A DNA stretch of 7,184 bases from Cloacimonetes bacterium UBA5553 (GTDB taxonomy: Bacteria; Cloacimonadota; Cloacimonadia; Cloacimonadales; Cloacimonadaceae), in contig DIMZ01000054.1 of NCBI GenBank assembly GCA_002425825.1, positions 2,868 to 10,051 on the forward strand, written 5' to 3'. Numbering within the stretch: the first letter of the stretch is position 1; each line of letters opens with the position of its first letter. Positions 1 to 6,794 of this stretch are shown piece by piece. The notes under the pieces were generated by a model that searched no databases, was not told the origin of the DNA, and saw only the letters and a list, made by a program, of their open reading frames with translations. Made by a program: the position numbers and the translations under genes.

Positions 1-222
1 AGCCCGGCAAAAAAGAAGTTTTGTGGCTTTATAAGAGGCTTGATGCTAAAGCCAAGACTGCTGTTGATAGATGACCCATATTACCTGTTCAATAAAACGG
101 AGCGAGAGCAGATATTTTCGCTGCTAAGCAGCCTGAATGGAGAGCAGCCTATGTTAATAGCCAGTGCGGATGATGATTTTACCAATGCTATTGCCGATCG
201 CATGATAGACCTGAGCTATTGA
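1..222 (+). CDS. ABC transporter ATPase-like protein, C-terminal fragment (5' end outside window)
   Basis: Frame 1 is open from the first base of the window to the TGA at 220-222, so this is the last 73 codons of a gene starting upstream; the internal TTG/ATG at 40-45 is not a convincing start. The reading SPAKKKFCGFIRGL, then MLKPRLLLIDDP, then PMLIASADDDF, and a final IADRMIDLSY fits the order signature helix, Walker B, D-loop region, H-switch strand of an ABC ATP-binding domain. The motifs are degenerate: SPAKKK stands where LSGGQ is expected, Walker B ends in Asp-Asp instead of Asp-Glu, and Ala-Asp stands where the switch His-Asp normally is. No transporter partner is visible. The protein ends right after the ATPase fold, as in a stand-alone ATP-binding subunit. 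The family call rests on motif order only; substrate and system are unknown. Confidence 0.6.
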   Translation, partial: SPAKKKFCGFIRGLMLKPRLLLIDDPYYLFNKTEREQIFSLLSSLNGEQPMLIASADDDFTNAIADRMIDLSY

Positions 223-371
223 AACCATAACGTTCTGTATAAATCATTACAAGTAGCTGGTATTCGCCATTCAAGTTCGGCTTTCTAAGCTGCATAAACC
301 CGCATAAAAGCATTGACACAAGTGGACAGTGCAAAAAGATGGGTAAACTAAGCTAAAACATACTACAAGAA

Positions 372-377
372 TATAAT
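372..377 (+). promoter_or_regulatory. Candidate -10 box for the kdd-kamA transcription unit
   Basis: A perfect TATAAT lies 23 bases before the kdd start codon, which would place transcription initiation near 383-386 and leave a leader of about 15-18 bases. No good -35 hexamer is seen 16-18 bases upstream (TAAGCT at 349-354 is the nearest register). A TTGACA occurs at 313-318 but is 53 bases away and cannot pair with this box. The position in the only sizeable gap ahead of five tightly spaced genes supports a promoter here. Confidence 0.4.
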
Positions 378-400
378 AGACACCCAATGGGAGGATCAAC

Positions 401-1459
401 ATGAAAACTGGCGGTTGCCGTTACGGAACACACAGGGTATTGGAACCCAAGGGCGTATTGCCTCAACCTGCAAGAGTATTAGATAACGACATGTCTGAGA
501 TTTGGGATAACGAGATTTTAATCGATGTTATTCGTTTGAACGTGGATTCTGCTTCCTTTCACCAGATTAAGAACAAGCTGATGGCACAGGGTCACACCGA
601 TATGGAGAAGGCTTTTGCCGAGCATGCGATAGACCTCACTACCCGCACAGGTAAGCACAAAAATGAAGACACCGGTTCCGGTGGAATGCTTATCGGCAGA
701 GTGGCTGCTATTGGCGATAAGTTCGAACAAAAAGAAGCGATAAAAGTAGGGGACAAGATTGCCAGTTTGGTGTCACTTTCCTTAACCCCCCTCAAGATTA
801 AGCAAGTAAAGAAAGTGCTTTTGGACAAAGACCAGGTAGAAATAGAAGGTCAGGCAATCCTGTTTAGCAGCGGCATCTATGCCAAGTTACCGGATGATAT
901 GGATGAGAATCTTGCTTTATCAGTATTAGACGTAGCTGGTGCTCCTGCACAGGTTGAACGTTTAGTAAAACCAGGCGATACCGTAGTCATAATCGGTGCC
1001 AATGGCAAGAGCGGTGTTTTGTGTAATGCCGTTGCCCGTGAAAGAGCCGGCGTTTCCGGCAAGGTGATTGGTATTGTAAGAAATGAAAACTACATTAGCA
1101 CCTGTATCGAAACCGGTTGTCACGAAGTTATAATTGCCAATGCAACCGATGCCATCACCATAGAGAAAGAAGTATCCCGACTAACCAACGGCAAGATGGC
1201 TGATGTGGTAATAAACGTGGTAAACATCGAAGATACCGAGCTTCCCACCATTATGGCATGCAAAGACAGAGGCTTGGTTTACTATTTCTCGATGGCTACT
1301 TCATTTACCAAAGCAGCTTTAGGTGCCGAAGGCATAGGCGCAGACGTGGATATGATTCTCGGCAACGGTTATGCTCACAATCATGCAGCCATATCCATCG
1401 ATCTCTTACGTCGCAATCCTGTTTTGATGAAGCTCTTTAAAGAACGCTACACAGACTAA
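401..1459 (+). CDS. kdd: L-erythro-3,5-diaminohexanoate dehydrogenase
   Basis: This 352-residue cytosolic enzyme of lysine fermentation catalyses NAD(P)-dependent oxidative deamination of (3S,5S)-3,5-diaminohexanoate to 5-amino-3-oxohexanoate, releasing ammonia. The N-terminus (CRYGTHRVLEPKGVLPQPA, residues 6-24) and the full length match the Kdd family as I know it. A medium-chain-dehydrogenase-like Rossmann segment runs from about residue 194, with the nucleotide-binding motif IIGANGKSGVL (197-207) followed by GKVIGIVRNE (220-229). The catalytic zinc ligands of alcohol dehydrogenases are not obvious, which is usual for Kdd. The ATG start is preceded by GGGAGG at 389-394 with six bases of spacing. 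It is first of five tightly packed genes, and kamA follows after 13 bases, which supports the pathway assignment. The downstream cleavage enzyme Kce and lyase Kal are not in the window. Confidence 0.93.
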   Translation: MKTGGCRYGTHRVLEPKGVLPQPARVLDNDMSEIWDNEILIDVIRLNVDSASFHQIKNKLMAQGHTDMEKAFAEHAIDLTTRTGKHKNEDTGSGGMLIGRVAAIGDKFEQKEAIKVGDKIASLVSLSLTPLKIKQVKKVLLDKDQVEIEGQAILFSSGIYAKLPDDMDENLALSVLDVAGAPAQVERLVKPGDTVVIIGANGKSGVLCNAVARERAGVSGKVIGIVRNENYISTCIETGCHEVIIANATDAITIEKEVSRLTNGKMADVVINVVNIEDTELPTIMACKDRGLVYYFSMATSFTKAALGAEGIGADVDMILGNGYAHNHAAISIDLLRRNPVLMKLFKERYTD

Positions 1460-1461
1460 TC

Positions 1462-1475
1462 GAGGCATATTGATG
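1462..1475 (+). promoter_or_regulatory. kamA ribosome binding site and choice of start
   Basis: GAGG at 1462-1465 is followed by an in-frame TTG at 1470 and ATG at 1473. Spacing is four bases to the TTG and seven to the ATG, so the ATG at 1473 is the better start. The TTG would add only one residue. Confidence 0.55.
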
Positions 1476-2720
1476 AGCAAGATTATTGATATCCGTAGCA
1501 TAGCCACCACCGAGCAGTGGAACGATTGGCACTGGCAGCTACAAAACCGGATAACAACATTCGAGGAACTGGCTAAATACATTGAGCTGAAGCCAGATGA
1601 AGAAGCATTGGCTAAGTCCGCCGAATGCTCGTTCCGAATGGCTATTACACCGCATTATCTATCGCTGATAGACCACAGCAATCCCTTTGATCCCGTTAGG
1701 CTGCAAGCTATACCCCGCATGGCAGAGAGTGACGTGTCTTTGTCTGACATGGCAGATCCCTTACATGAAGATGCCGATGCTCCTGTTCCCGGAATGACAC
1801 ACCGCTATCCGGACAGAGTGCTGTTGCTGTTAACAGATCAATGTGCCATGTATTGCCGCCACTGCACCCGCCGCCGTAAAGCCGGTGAGCACGATGCTCC
1901 CATGCCTCGTGAGAACGTGGATAAGGCAATCCAATACATATCAGAGCACAAAGAGATAAGAGACGTTATCCTTAGTGGTGGCGACCCACTTACTTTGGGT
2001 GATGAGCGATTGGACGAGGTGTTGTCTAAGCTTAGCCAAATTGATCACATCGATATAGTTCGTATTGGTTCTCGCTTGCCGGTTGTATTGCCACAGCGGA
2101 TAACAGATAGCTTGCTACATGTTCTAAAGAAATATAAGTTCGTGTGGCTAAACACGCATTATAACCACCCCAATGAGCTCTGCCATGAAGCTGTAGCCGC
2201 GCTTGCCAGGCTTTCCGAAGCAGGCATTCCCCTTGGTAACCAATCGGTGCTGTTAAAAGGCATTAACGATAATGTGGACGTGATGAAAGCTCTGGTGCAT
2301 GGCTTGGTAAAGAACCGTGTTCGCCCTTATTACATCTATCAATGCGATTTATCAGAAGGTATTGCCCATTTCCGCACCCCGGTGTCCAAGGGGATCGAGA
2401 TTATCGAATCCCTGCGTGGACACACCTCAGGTTTGTGCATTCCCACCTTCGTTGTGGATGCTCCCGGTGGTGGCGGTAAGATTCCCGTAATGCCAAATTA
2501 CATTATCTCACAGATGCCCGGCAGGATTATCCTGCGTAATTACGAAGGCTTTATAACCGCTTACACAGAGCCTGGTTTCGAGCCTATCGACGAAAACAAG
2601 TATCGTGCCCAGTGCCCCGCAGAGCGCAAATCTCAAGAAGGGATTATGTCTCTGCTGCGTGGGAAAAATGTATCAATCGGTCCGGCGGAGACAAAGCGTA
2701 ACTTGCGTCGCAGTCACTAA
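1473..2720 (+). CDS. kamA: L-lysine 2,3-aminomutase (radical SAM, PLP-dependent)
   Basis: KamA interconverts L-lysine and L-beta-lysine, the first step of the pathway, using a [4Fe-4S] cluster, S-adenosylmethionine and pyridoxal phosphate. From the ATG at 1473 the protein is 415 residues, almost exactly the 416 of the Clostridium subterminale SB4 enzyme. The radical SAM motif CAMYCRHC supplies Cys124, Cys128 and Cys131, followed by TRRR. GGDP (169-172) is the SAM-binding glycine motif. The PLP lysine is Lys336 in APGGGGK, and the lysine-substrate carboxylates are Asp292 (QCD) and Asp329 (VVDAP); all equal the SB4 positions less one. The structural zinc site is not conserved: Asn267 stands where SB4 has Cys268, and the C-terminal CxCxxC is absent, leaving only Cys381 in that region. 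The gene sits 13 bases after kdd and 8 bases before the KamB-like gene. The catalytic machinery is complete, so an active aminomutase is expected. Confidence 0.95.
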   Translation: MSKIIDIRSIATTEQWNDWHWQLQNRITTFEELAKYIELKPDEEALAKSAECSFRMAITPHYLSLIDHSNPFDPVRLQAIPRMAESDVSLSDMADPLHEDADAPVPGMTHRYPDRVLLLLTDQCAMYCRHCTRRRKAGEHDAPMPRENVDKAIQYISEHKEIRDVILSGGDPLTLGDERLDEVLSKLSQIDHIDIVRIGSRLPVVLPQRITDSLLHVLKKYKFVWLNTHYNHPNELCHEAVAALARLSEAGIPLGNQSVLLKGINDNVDVMKALVHGLVKNRVRPYYIYQCDLSEGIAHFRTPVSKGIEIIESLRGHTSGLCIPTFVVDAPGGGGKIPVMPNYIISQMPGRIILRNYEGFITAYTEPGFEPIDENKYRAQCPAERKSQEGIMSLLRGKNVSIGPAETKRNLRRSH

Positions 2721-2728
2721 AGGCCTTT
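2719..2728 (+). promoter_or_regulatory. Palindrome AAAGGCCTTT holding the ribosome binding site of the KamB-like gene
   Basis: The perfect 10-base palindrome begins inside the kamA stop codon (TAA, 2718-2720) and ends immediately before the ATG at 2729. Its left half, AAAGG at 2719-2723, is the only Shine-Dalgarno-like sequence, five bases from the start. A palindrome without a loop cannot fold on itself as a full hairpin, so a regulatory role is speculative. Confidence 0.35.
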
Positions 2729-3736
2729 ATGTATATACCTTGGATAGCCGACGATTGTCACAAACAGGTGGCAATCGTCGGTGTTTGTAAAAACGCGGGG
2801 AAAACTACCCTCCTTAATGCTGTGATGCAGCAGCACAACTCCATAAAATGGGGTGTGATGAGCACTGGCAGGGATGGAGAGCATGAAGACGTGCTATTCA
2901 AAACACCCAAGCCCAGCGTAGAGATTGCAAGGGGTAGTTTGTTCTGTTCTTATGCCTCCGTCATCAACAACCACGGCTCAGCGGTTAGCATCATAAAGAA
3001 AACCGGCTGGCTTAGTGGTGGCAAACAAATTTGGATAGCAAGAGCCGAACAAGATGTCCAAAGCGAGATATGCGGGCCTCAGAGTGTTCATGGTCAAGCT
3101 GCTTGTGCCTCCGAGCTACTATCACTGGGAGCAGACAAGGTTATCATAGATGGCTCGTTGGATCGAAAGTCCATTGTGCTTAGCGGTAGCTTAGATGCCA
3201 TAATCCTGGTTATTGGAGCTGGATTTGGTGACATAGCCTCCATAAATACAGAGCTGAAGCGACTATTAAGCTTAGCTGCCATTCCTGAATATTGCGAAGC
3301 AGGAACTGAGGCAGTTAAACGCTTGCTGCTGGGAGAAAGCATTAGAATTAAGCAGAACAATCGTTGGCATAACACGGAACTGAAAAGCCTGATAGCAAAT
3401 GAGAAAACCATAGCAGAGCTAATAAACAAGGCTGTTAACCCCACGCACATATACATCCCGGGTGCCTACACCACTCAGGTGAACACGCGTTTGGCGAGTT
3501 CTTTGTCTAAGCTTCAGGTAGTGTTGCGCAATCCCGAATGTCTAAAACTATCACATAGGGACTTAGCAAGCTTCATAATGCAACATAATCCCCAATGCCT
3601 TATACCATTTAAGCTAAAGGCAATAGCCATAAATTCCAATGCCATTGGCTCTGCATCTATCGATGCTGACACAATGCGAGATAAGCTTCGCAGGGATTTC
3701 CCCAATCTGGTACTGATTGACCTAATGGAGGCATAG
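2729..3736 (+). CDS. kamB: KamB-like P-loop protein, probable lysine 5,6-aminomutase reactivase subunit
   Basis: A 335-residue soluble protein without signal peptide. The N-terminus holds a P-loop, VAIVGVCKNAGKTTLLN (residues 14-30), followed by the family-like segment STGRDGEHEDVLFKTPKP (45-62) and a hydrophobic strand ending in Asp, VIIDGSLDRKS (138-148), that may act as Walker B. I recognise this arrangement from KamB proteins of lysine fermentation clusters, annotated as partners of the MutS-like ATPase KamC in reactivating adenosylcobalamin-dependent KamDE; this is from memory, not alignment. Position 8 bases after kamA and in the same operon as kdd supports the call. In strict Walker A register the first glycine is Val19, with Gly18 one place early. 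No kamC, kamD or kamE follows. If not KamB, it is a P-loop NTPase of unknown role tied to this pathway. Confidence 0.7.
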   Translation: MYIPWIADDCHKQVAIVGVCKNAGKTTLLNAVMQQHNSIKWGVMSTGRDGEHEDVLFKTPKPSVEIARGSLFCSYASVINNHGSAVSIIKKTGWLSGGKQIWIARAEQDVQSEICGPQSVHGQAACASELLSLGADKVIIDGSLDRKSIVLSGSLDAIILVIGAGFGDIASINTELKRLLSLAAIPEYCEAGTEAVKRLLLGESIRIKQNNRWHNTELKSLIANEKTIAELINKAVNPTHIYIPGAYTTQVNTRLASSLSKLQVVLRNPECLKLSHRDLASFIMQHNPQCLIPFKLKAIAINSNAIGSASIDADTMRDKLRRDFPNLVLIDLMEA

Positions 3737-3743
3737 AACATTG
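3727..3743 (+). promoter_or_regulatory. Strong ribosome binding site that fixes a TTG start for the cation transporter
   Basis: GGAGG at 3727-3731 lies inside the last codons of the upstream gene, nine bases before TTG at 3741. No ATG or GTG in frame lies nearby ahead of the conserved transporter sequence, so the TTG is the start. The upstream stop (TAG, 3734-3736) falls between the binding site and the start, suggesting translational coupling. Confidence 0.6.
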
Positions 3744-4676
3744 AACAATCGCGACAAATTGACAGCTTTAACAGTTAACCTCGGTCTTGTATCGAACATA
3801 GTACTATCCATACTGAAAACCTCTATTGGTATTATTGGTCATAGCCCTGCGCTGCTTGCTGATGGCATAAATTCATCTTCAGACGTGGTGTATTACATTG
3901 CGGTAAAAATCTTTATGCATCATGCCCGCAAGCCTGCCGATGCTGAGCATCCCTATGGTCACAGGCAGTTGGAATCCATATCCGCCATTGTAGTTGGTGC
4001 ATTTATTCTCACCACTGGTATTGCCATCTTCTGGGAGTCTATAAACAAGGTTTACGAGCTTATCACGCATACTCAAACTGGGCAATCAGCATCAATCTGG
4101 GCATTGGTTATCGCTATTCTCACTTTTTCTATGAAGCTATATCTATACTACTTTACCAAACACTCGGTAAAAGCAACGCACAATCCCACCCTAAAGGCGT
4201 TGGCAAATGATCACTTGAACGACATTATGGCATCGGTGGCAGTGATTGTGGGCGTTATCATGGGCAGGATGGGATATTATTGGATGGATCCTGCTGCCGG
4301 GGCGATTGTAGCCATATACATTATTAAAACAGGCATTGAGATTATCATGGACTCATCGGGAGAGCTAATGGATAGCTTTCCCGATAACGATTTTAGCCGC
4401 GAGATTCGTGAAGAAGCCATGTCAGTTTCCGGTGTTAGACGCATTGAAGAGCTGGGTGTGCATCGCTTTGGACCATATTACACCATAAATATGACCATCG
4501 CTGTAGATGGACATATCAGCGTTAATGATGGGCATTGCATTTCCCATGCTGTAGAGCAGGTGCTTTTGGATAAATACAGTAGCGGATTGCGTCAGGTTCA
4601 CATTCATTACCATCCCGTCAGCAATCAAGCTCAATCACAGAACACAGACATCAAAGAACAAGGAGAAAGCCTATGA
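3741..4676 (+). CDS. Cation diffusion facilitator (CDF) transporter, probably manganese type
   Basis: A 311-residue inner-membrane metal/proton antiporter that exports divalent metal from the cytosol. Hydrophobic segments at roughly 11-32, 38-58, 78-98, 116-136, 160-178 and 182-203 give the six transmembrane helices of the family. A cytoplasmic C-terminal domain follows, ending in the His-rich metal-binding pattern VHIHYHP (His287, His289, His291) with His241 before it. The loop motif EHPYGH (69-74) is typical of CDF proteins. The transport site in helix 2 reads N44-SSS-D48 and in helix 5 D157-HLN-D161, that is Asn-Asp and Asp-Asp. This matches the N/D/D/D site described for the manganese exporter MntE of Streptococcus pneumoniae and not the His-containing zinc sites of CzcD/ZitB, so Mn(II) is the inferred substrate. 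It starts 4 bases after the KamB-like gene and overlaps the next gene by ATGA. No yybP-ykoY manganese riboswitch can precede it within the 4-base gap. Confidence 0.93.
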   Translation: MNNRDKLTALTVNLGLVSNIVLSILKTSIGIIGHSPALLADGINSSSDVVYYIAVKIFMHHARKPADAEHPYGHRQLESISAIVVGAFILTTGIAIFWESINKVYELITHTQTGQSASIWALVIAILTFSMKLYLYYFTKHSVKATHNPTLKALANDHLNDIMASVAVIVGVIMGRMGYYWMDPAAGAIVAIYIIKTGIEIIMDSSGELMDSFPDNDFSREIREEAMSVSGVRRIEELGVHRFGPYYTINMTIAVDGHISVNDGHCISHAVEQVLLDKYSSGLRQVHIHYHPVSNQAQSQNTDIKEQGESL

Positions 4677-5911
4677 ATTGGGGAAAGCAGATACTAATCT
4701 CCCTAATCATCATCACATTAGCAACATTTAGTCTATATAGCCTATTCCACTCAATCAAGTCACCCAATAACGCATCAAATGCAGTAAAGCAGGATATTGA
4801 ACCCTGGATAGTAGAGACTATTCCCTCAGGTGGCCCCATCTTCTCGGTTTTAGAGAAACAAGGACTGCCATTAAAGGAAATAGCCCTGCTATCTTTCCGC
4901 TTTGGTGATTATATAGACGTTACCACCATCCAACCGGGTGATACACTTAAGATTATGCTTTCCGAAGACAAGCAGCGCATCAGTAAAATGATGTTTGTGC
5001 AAGAGCCAACTTTAAGGCATCACTTCACTGTGGCAGGAGACTCGCTTGTATATAATCTGGAAGCATTGCCGGTAACCAAGCAAAATCGTATTATAGAGGG
5101 TAATCTTCAGGGTACACTGGATGCTACGTTGCTTGCAATGGGTTTGTCGTCTAGAGATAAACAGCAGATTAATAACGGACTGGAAGGTGAGATTAACTTT
5201 CAGCGCGATGCCCGTAATGGTGACAAATTCACCGTGTTTGTGGAAGAGCGCATCTTTGAGGGCAAAATCCTGCCCGGCAGAAAGATATTTTACGTTCAAT
5301 ACAGCGGTGAACGCACCGGCTCGCATGAGCTATTCCGCTTTGAAGACAAAGAAGAGAATTCTGTATTAAACGGGCTTTATAACCTGCAAGGCAAGAGCAA
5401 TAGCAGCAGTGGAGTTGGCTTCCCGCTTTCTGTTATCCATGTGGTATCAAAGTTTGGCAAGCGAATTGACCCCTTCTTTGGACGCTGGGCAAATCATCAG
5501 GGCGTAGATTACCGCGCCAGAATGGGAACTCCCGTCTATGCAGTTGCCAATGGCACGGTTACTGCGGCAGCATATAGCGGAGGCTGGGGGAATGAAGTGC
5601 GGATAAAGCATCCAAGCGGATTAAACTCACAATACGCGCATTTGTTATCTATCAGCGTTCGAAACGGCCAGACGGTTAAGAAAGGGCAGATTATAGGACG
5701 CGTTGGTTCCACAGGCAGATCAACCGGTGCCCACCTGCATTTTGGCTTGATTCAGGGGAAATCGTTCATCAATCCGGCAAACCTGAAGATGGTAGGGGCG
5801 GAAAAGCTTAATGATGCTCAAATGGCAGAGTTTAAGGCACAACAGGAACGTATCCGGGTGGCAATGCAAAGCTTGCAAAATCCAGCCCAGCTTGCCTCTA
5901 CAGGCAAATGA
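4673..5911 (+). CDS. Membrane-anchored M23 murein DD-endopeptidase (MepM/Csd3-like)
   Basis: A 412-residue envelope enzyme expected to cut peptide cross-links in peptidoglycan. Residues 6-25 form a hydrophobic N-terminal anchor or uncleaved signal, with the rest in the periplasm. Residues about 47-140 resemble the N-terminal inhibitory region of MepM/Csd3 proteins, and GNLQGTLDATLLAMGLSSRD (143-162) through INFQRDARNGDKFTVFVEE (174-192) matches their second N-terminal domain. The LytM catalytic domain follows from about 255: HxxxD gives zinc ligands His275 and Asp279, YAHL gives His323, and AHLHF gives His354 and His356, so all five active-site residues are present. The C-terminal tail (376-412) is Gln/Ala-rich. 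The start ATG overlaps the transporter stop (ATGA) and has AAGGAG at 4660-4665, seven bases upstream. It is last in the operon. Activity is probably restrained by the N-terminal domains, as in Csd3, which is inference. Confidence 0.92.
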   Translation: MNWGKQILISLIIITLATFSLYSLFHSIKSPNNASNAVKQDIEPWIVETIPSGGPIFSVLEKQGLPLKEIALLSFRFGDYIDVTTIQPGDTLKIMLSEDKQRISKMMFVQEPTLRHHFTVAGDSLVYNLEALPVTKQNRIIEGNLQGTLDATLLAMGLSSRDKQQINNGLEGEINFQRDARNGDKFTVFVEERIFEGKILPGRKIFYVQYSGERTGSHELFRFEDKEENSVLNGLYNLQGKSNSSSGVGFPLSVIHVVSKFGKRIDPFFGRWANHQGVDYRARMGTPVYAVANGTVTAAAYSGGWGNEVRIKHPSGLNSQYAHLLSISVRNGQTVKKGQIIGRVGSTGRSTGAHLHFGLIQGKSFINPANLKMVGAEKLNDAQMAEFKAQQERIRVAMQSLQNPAQLASTGK

Positions 5912-5946
5912 GGTAGTTTAGCGAAGCCTTATACTTGGATGGCAGC

Positions 5947-6444
5947 CTACTCCTTTGCTACCGGATTGATGTCCTTGGTGCTTTTCATGTCAAACAGGTG
6001 CGAAAAATAGGCATCATAATATAGAACCGTTAGCCCGCCATCATCAGCATAAACCACATGCACGGTTCGGGTGGTGGATAAAAACCAGATTAACTGCTCG
6101 GTATCTTCGTCATAATGGTTCTTCTCGCCATGCATGTCGCTGATAGTGCGGATTATAAACTGGTCGTTATTCTCGCTCATTTCGGGGCTGTACTTTATAA
6201 ACCATCCGATTAACCTGTCGGACTTTGGCTCTACAAACACGATTATTGCATCTACAAATTCGTTATCTTGGGGGAAATAGCGCAGCAGGGTTGAGGTGCT
6301 GTCTTTCGCCGAAAAACCTTTGGACACCAAGAGAGAATCAGCCACGCTTCGAGGCATGGCATAGGCCAAATCAAACAGACCTGTCTGCGCAAAGAGGCTT
6401 ATGAATCCAAGCGCAAGGATTAGCATTAATACTATTCTTTTCAT
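5947..6444 (-). CDS. Small exported protein of unknown function
   Basis: The minus-strand frame could begin at 6498, but the ATG at 6444 is preferred: it opens directly on a signal peptide (MKRIVLMLILALGFISLFA, cleavage expected after Ala19, before QTG) and has GGAAG about eight bases upstream. This gives 165 residues, about 146 mature. The mature protein starts QTGLFDLAYAMPRSVADSLLVSKGFS, a pattern seen in small periplasmic proteins where a short beta segment is followed by a helix. Later come hydrophobic beta-like stretches (DAIIVFVEP, VHVVYADDGGLTVLYYD) with acidic loops. It has no cysteine and no lipobox, so it is soluble periplasmic or outer-membrane associated, not a lipoprotein. It converges on the endopeptidase gene with a 35-base gap that contains no clear terminator. 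I recognise no functional family. Confidence 0.75.
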   Translation of the reverse strand: MKRIVLMLILALGFISLFAQTGLFDLAYAMPRSVADSLLVSKGFSAKDSTSTLLRYFPQDNEFVDAIIVFVEPKSDRLIGWFIKYSPEMSENNDQFIIRTISDMHGEKNHYDEDTEQLIWFLSTTRTVHVVYADDGGLTVLYYDAYFSHLFDMKSTKDINPVAKE

Positions 6445-6641
6445 TATTGTGCTTCCATTTAATGTGTTCGTGTATCCACACTGGTTAGCGTGCCACAAAC
6501 GTCAATGAAAATCGAATGTGGGGTCATAACCACAAGAGCCAAGGCTGAGCAGGATATACTTACAACCCTTATTGTAGCCACCCAGGAAAGTTAGGCTAAG
6601 TTTGATTCACATCCTTACTCCACACTGTATATCAAGTGCTA

Positions 6642-6690
6642 ATCCCCCCTTTATCAAGCCCTAATAGTTTACGCTTTATTAAGGGGGGAT
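6642..6690. repeat. Imperfect inverted repeat / hairpin with C6 and G6 arms
   Basis: ATCCCCCCTT (6642-6651) is the exact reverse complement of AAGGGGGGAT (6681-6690). The pairing continues inward after single mismatches: AT (6653-6654) with AT (6678-6679), then AAGC (6656-6659) with GCTT (6673-6676), leaving a 13-base loop at 6660-6672. That is 16 pairs in 18 positions. A further pair of arms, TCACATC (6607-6613) and GATGTGA (6694-6700), encloses it. Neither strand has a T-run after the stem, so it is not a standard Rho-independent terminator. It could be an interspersed palindromic repeat, a structured RNA or a protein-binding site. Confidence 0.7.
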
Positions 6691-6794
6691 AGAGATGTGA
6701 TAGACGCTCTTAAGCAAGGAAGAAAGGTGGGATGAGTATGAGTATCAGATGAGTTAATGATTGCTACAATATCGAGGTAATCAGCTTCTGTTTT

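Noticed and set aside
313..318. TTGACA as the -35 box of the kdd promoter
   Set aside because: It is 53 bases from the TATAAT at 372, and no acceptable -10 box lies 16-18 bases downstream of it.
518..1062. Antisense open frames within kdd
   Set aside because: They are shadows of the kdd reading frame with no ribosome binding sites or recognisable protein features.
5892..5907. Short hairpin TTGCCT-CTAC-AGGCAA at the end of the endopeptidase gene as a terminator
   Set aside because: It is only six pairs, lies before the stop codon, and has no T-run on either strand.
6445..6498. Upstream start (6498) for the exported-protein gene
   Set aside because: It would put 18 polar residues ahead of a clear signal peptide, whereas the ATG at 6444 begins the signal peptide directly and has a GGAAG site at suitable spacing.
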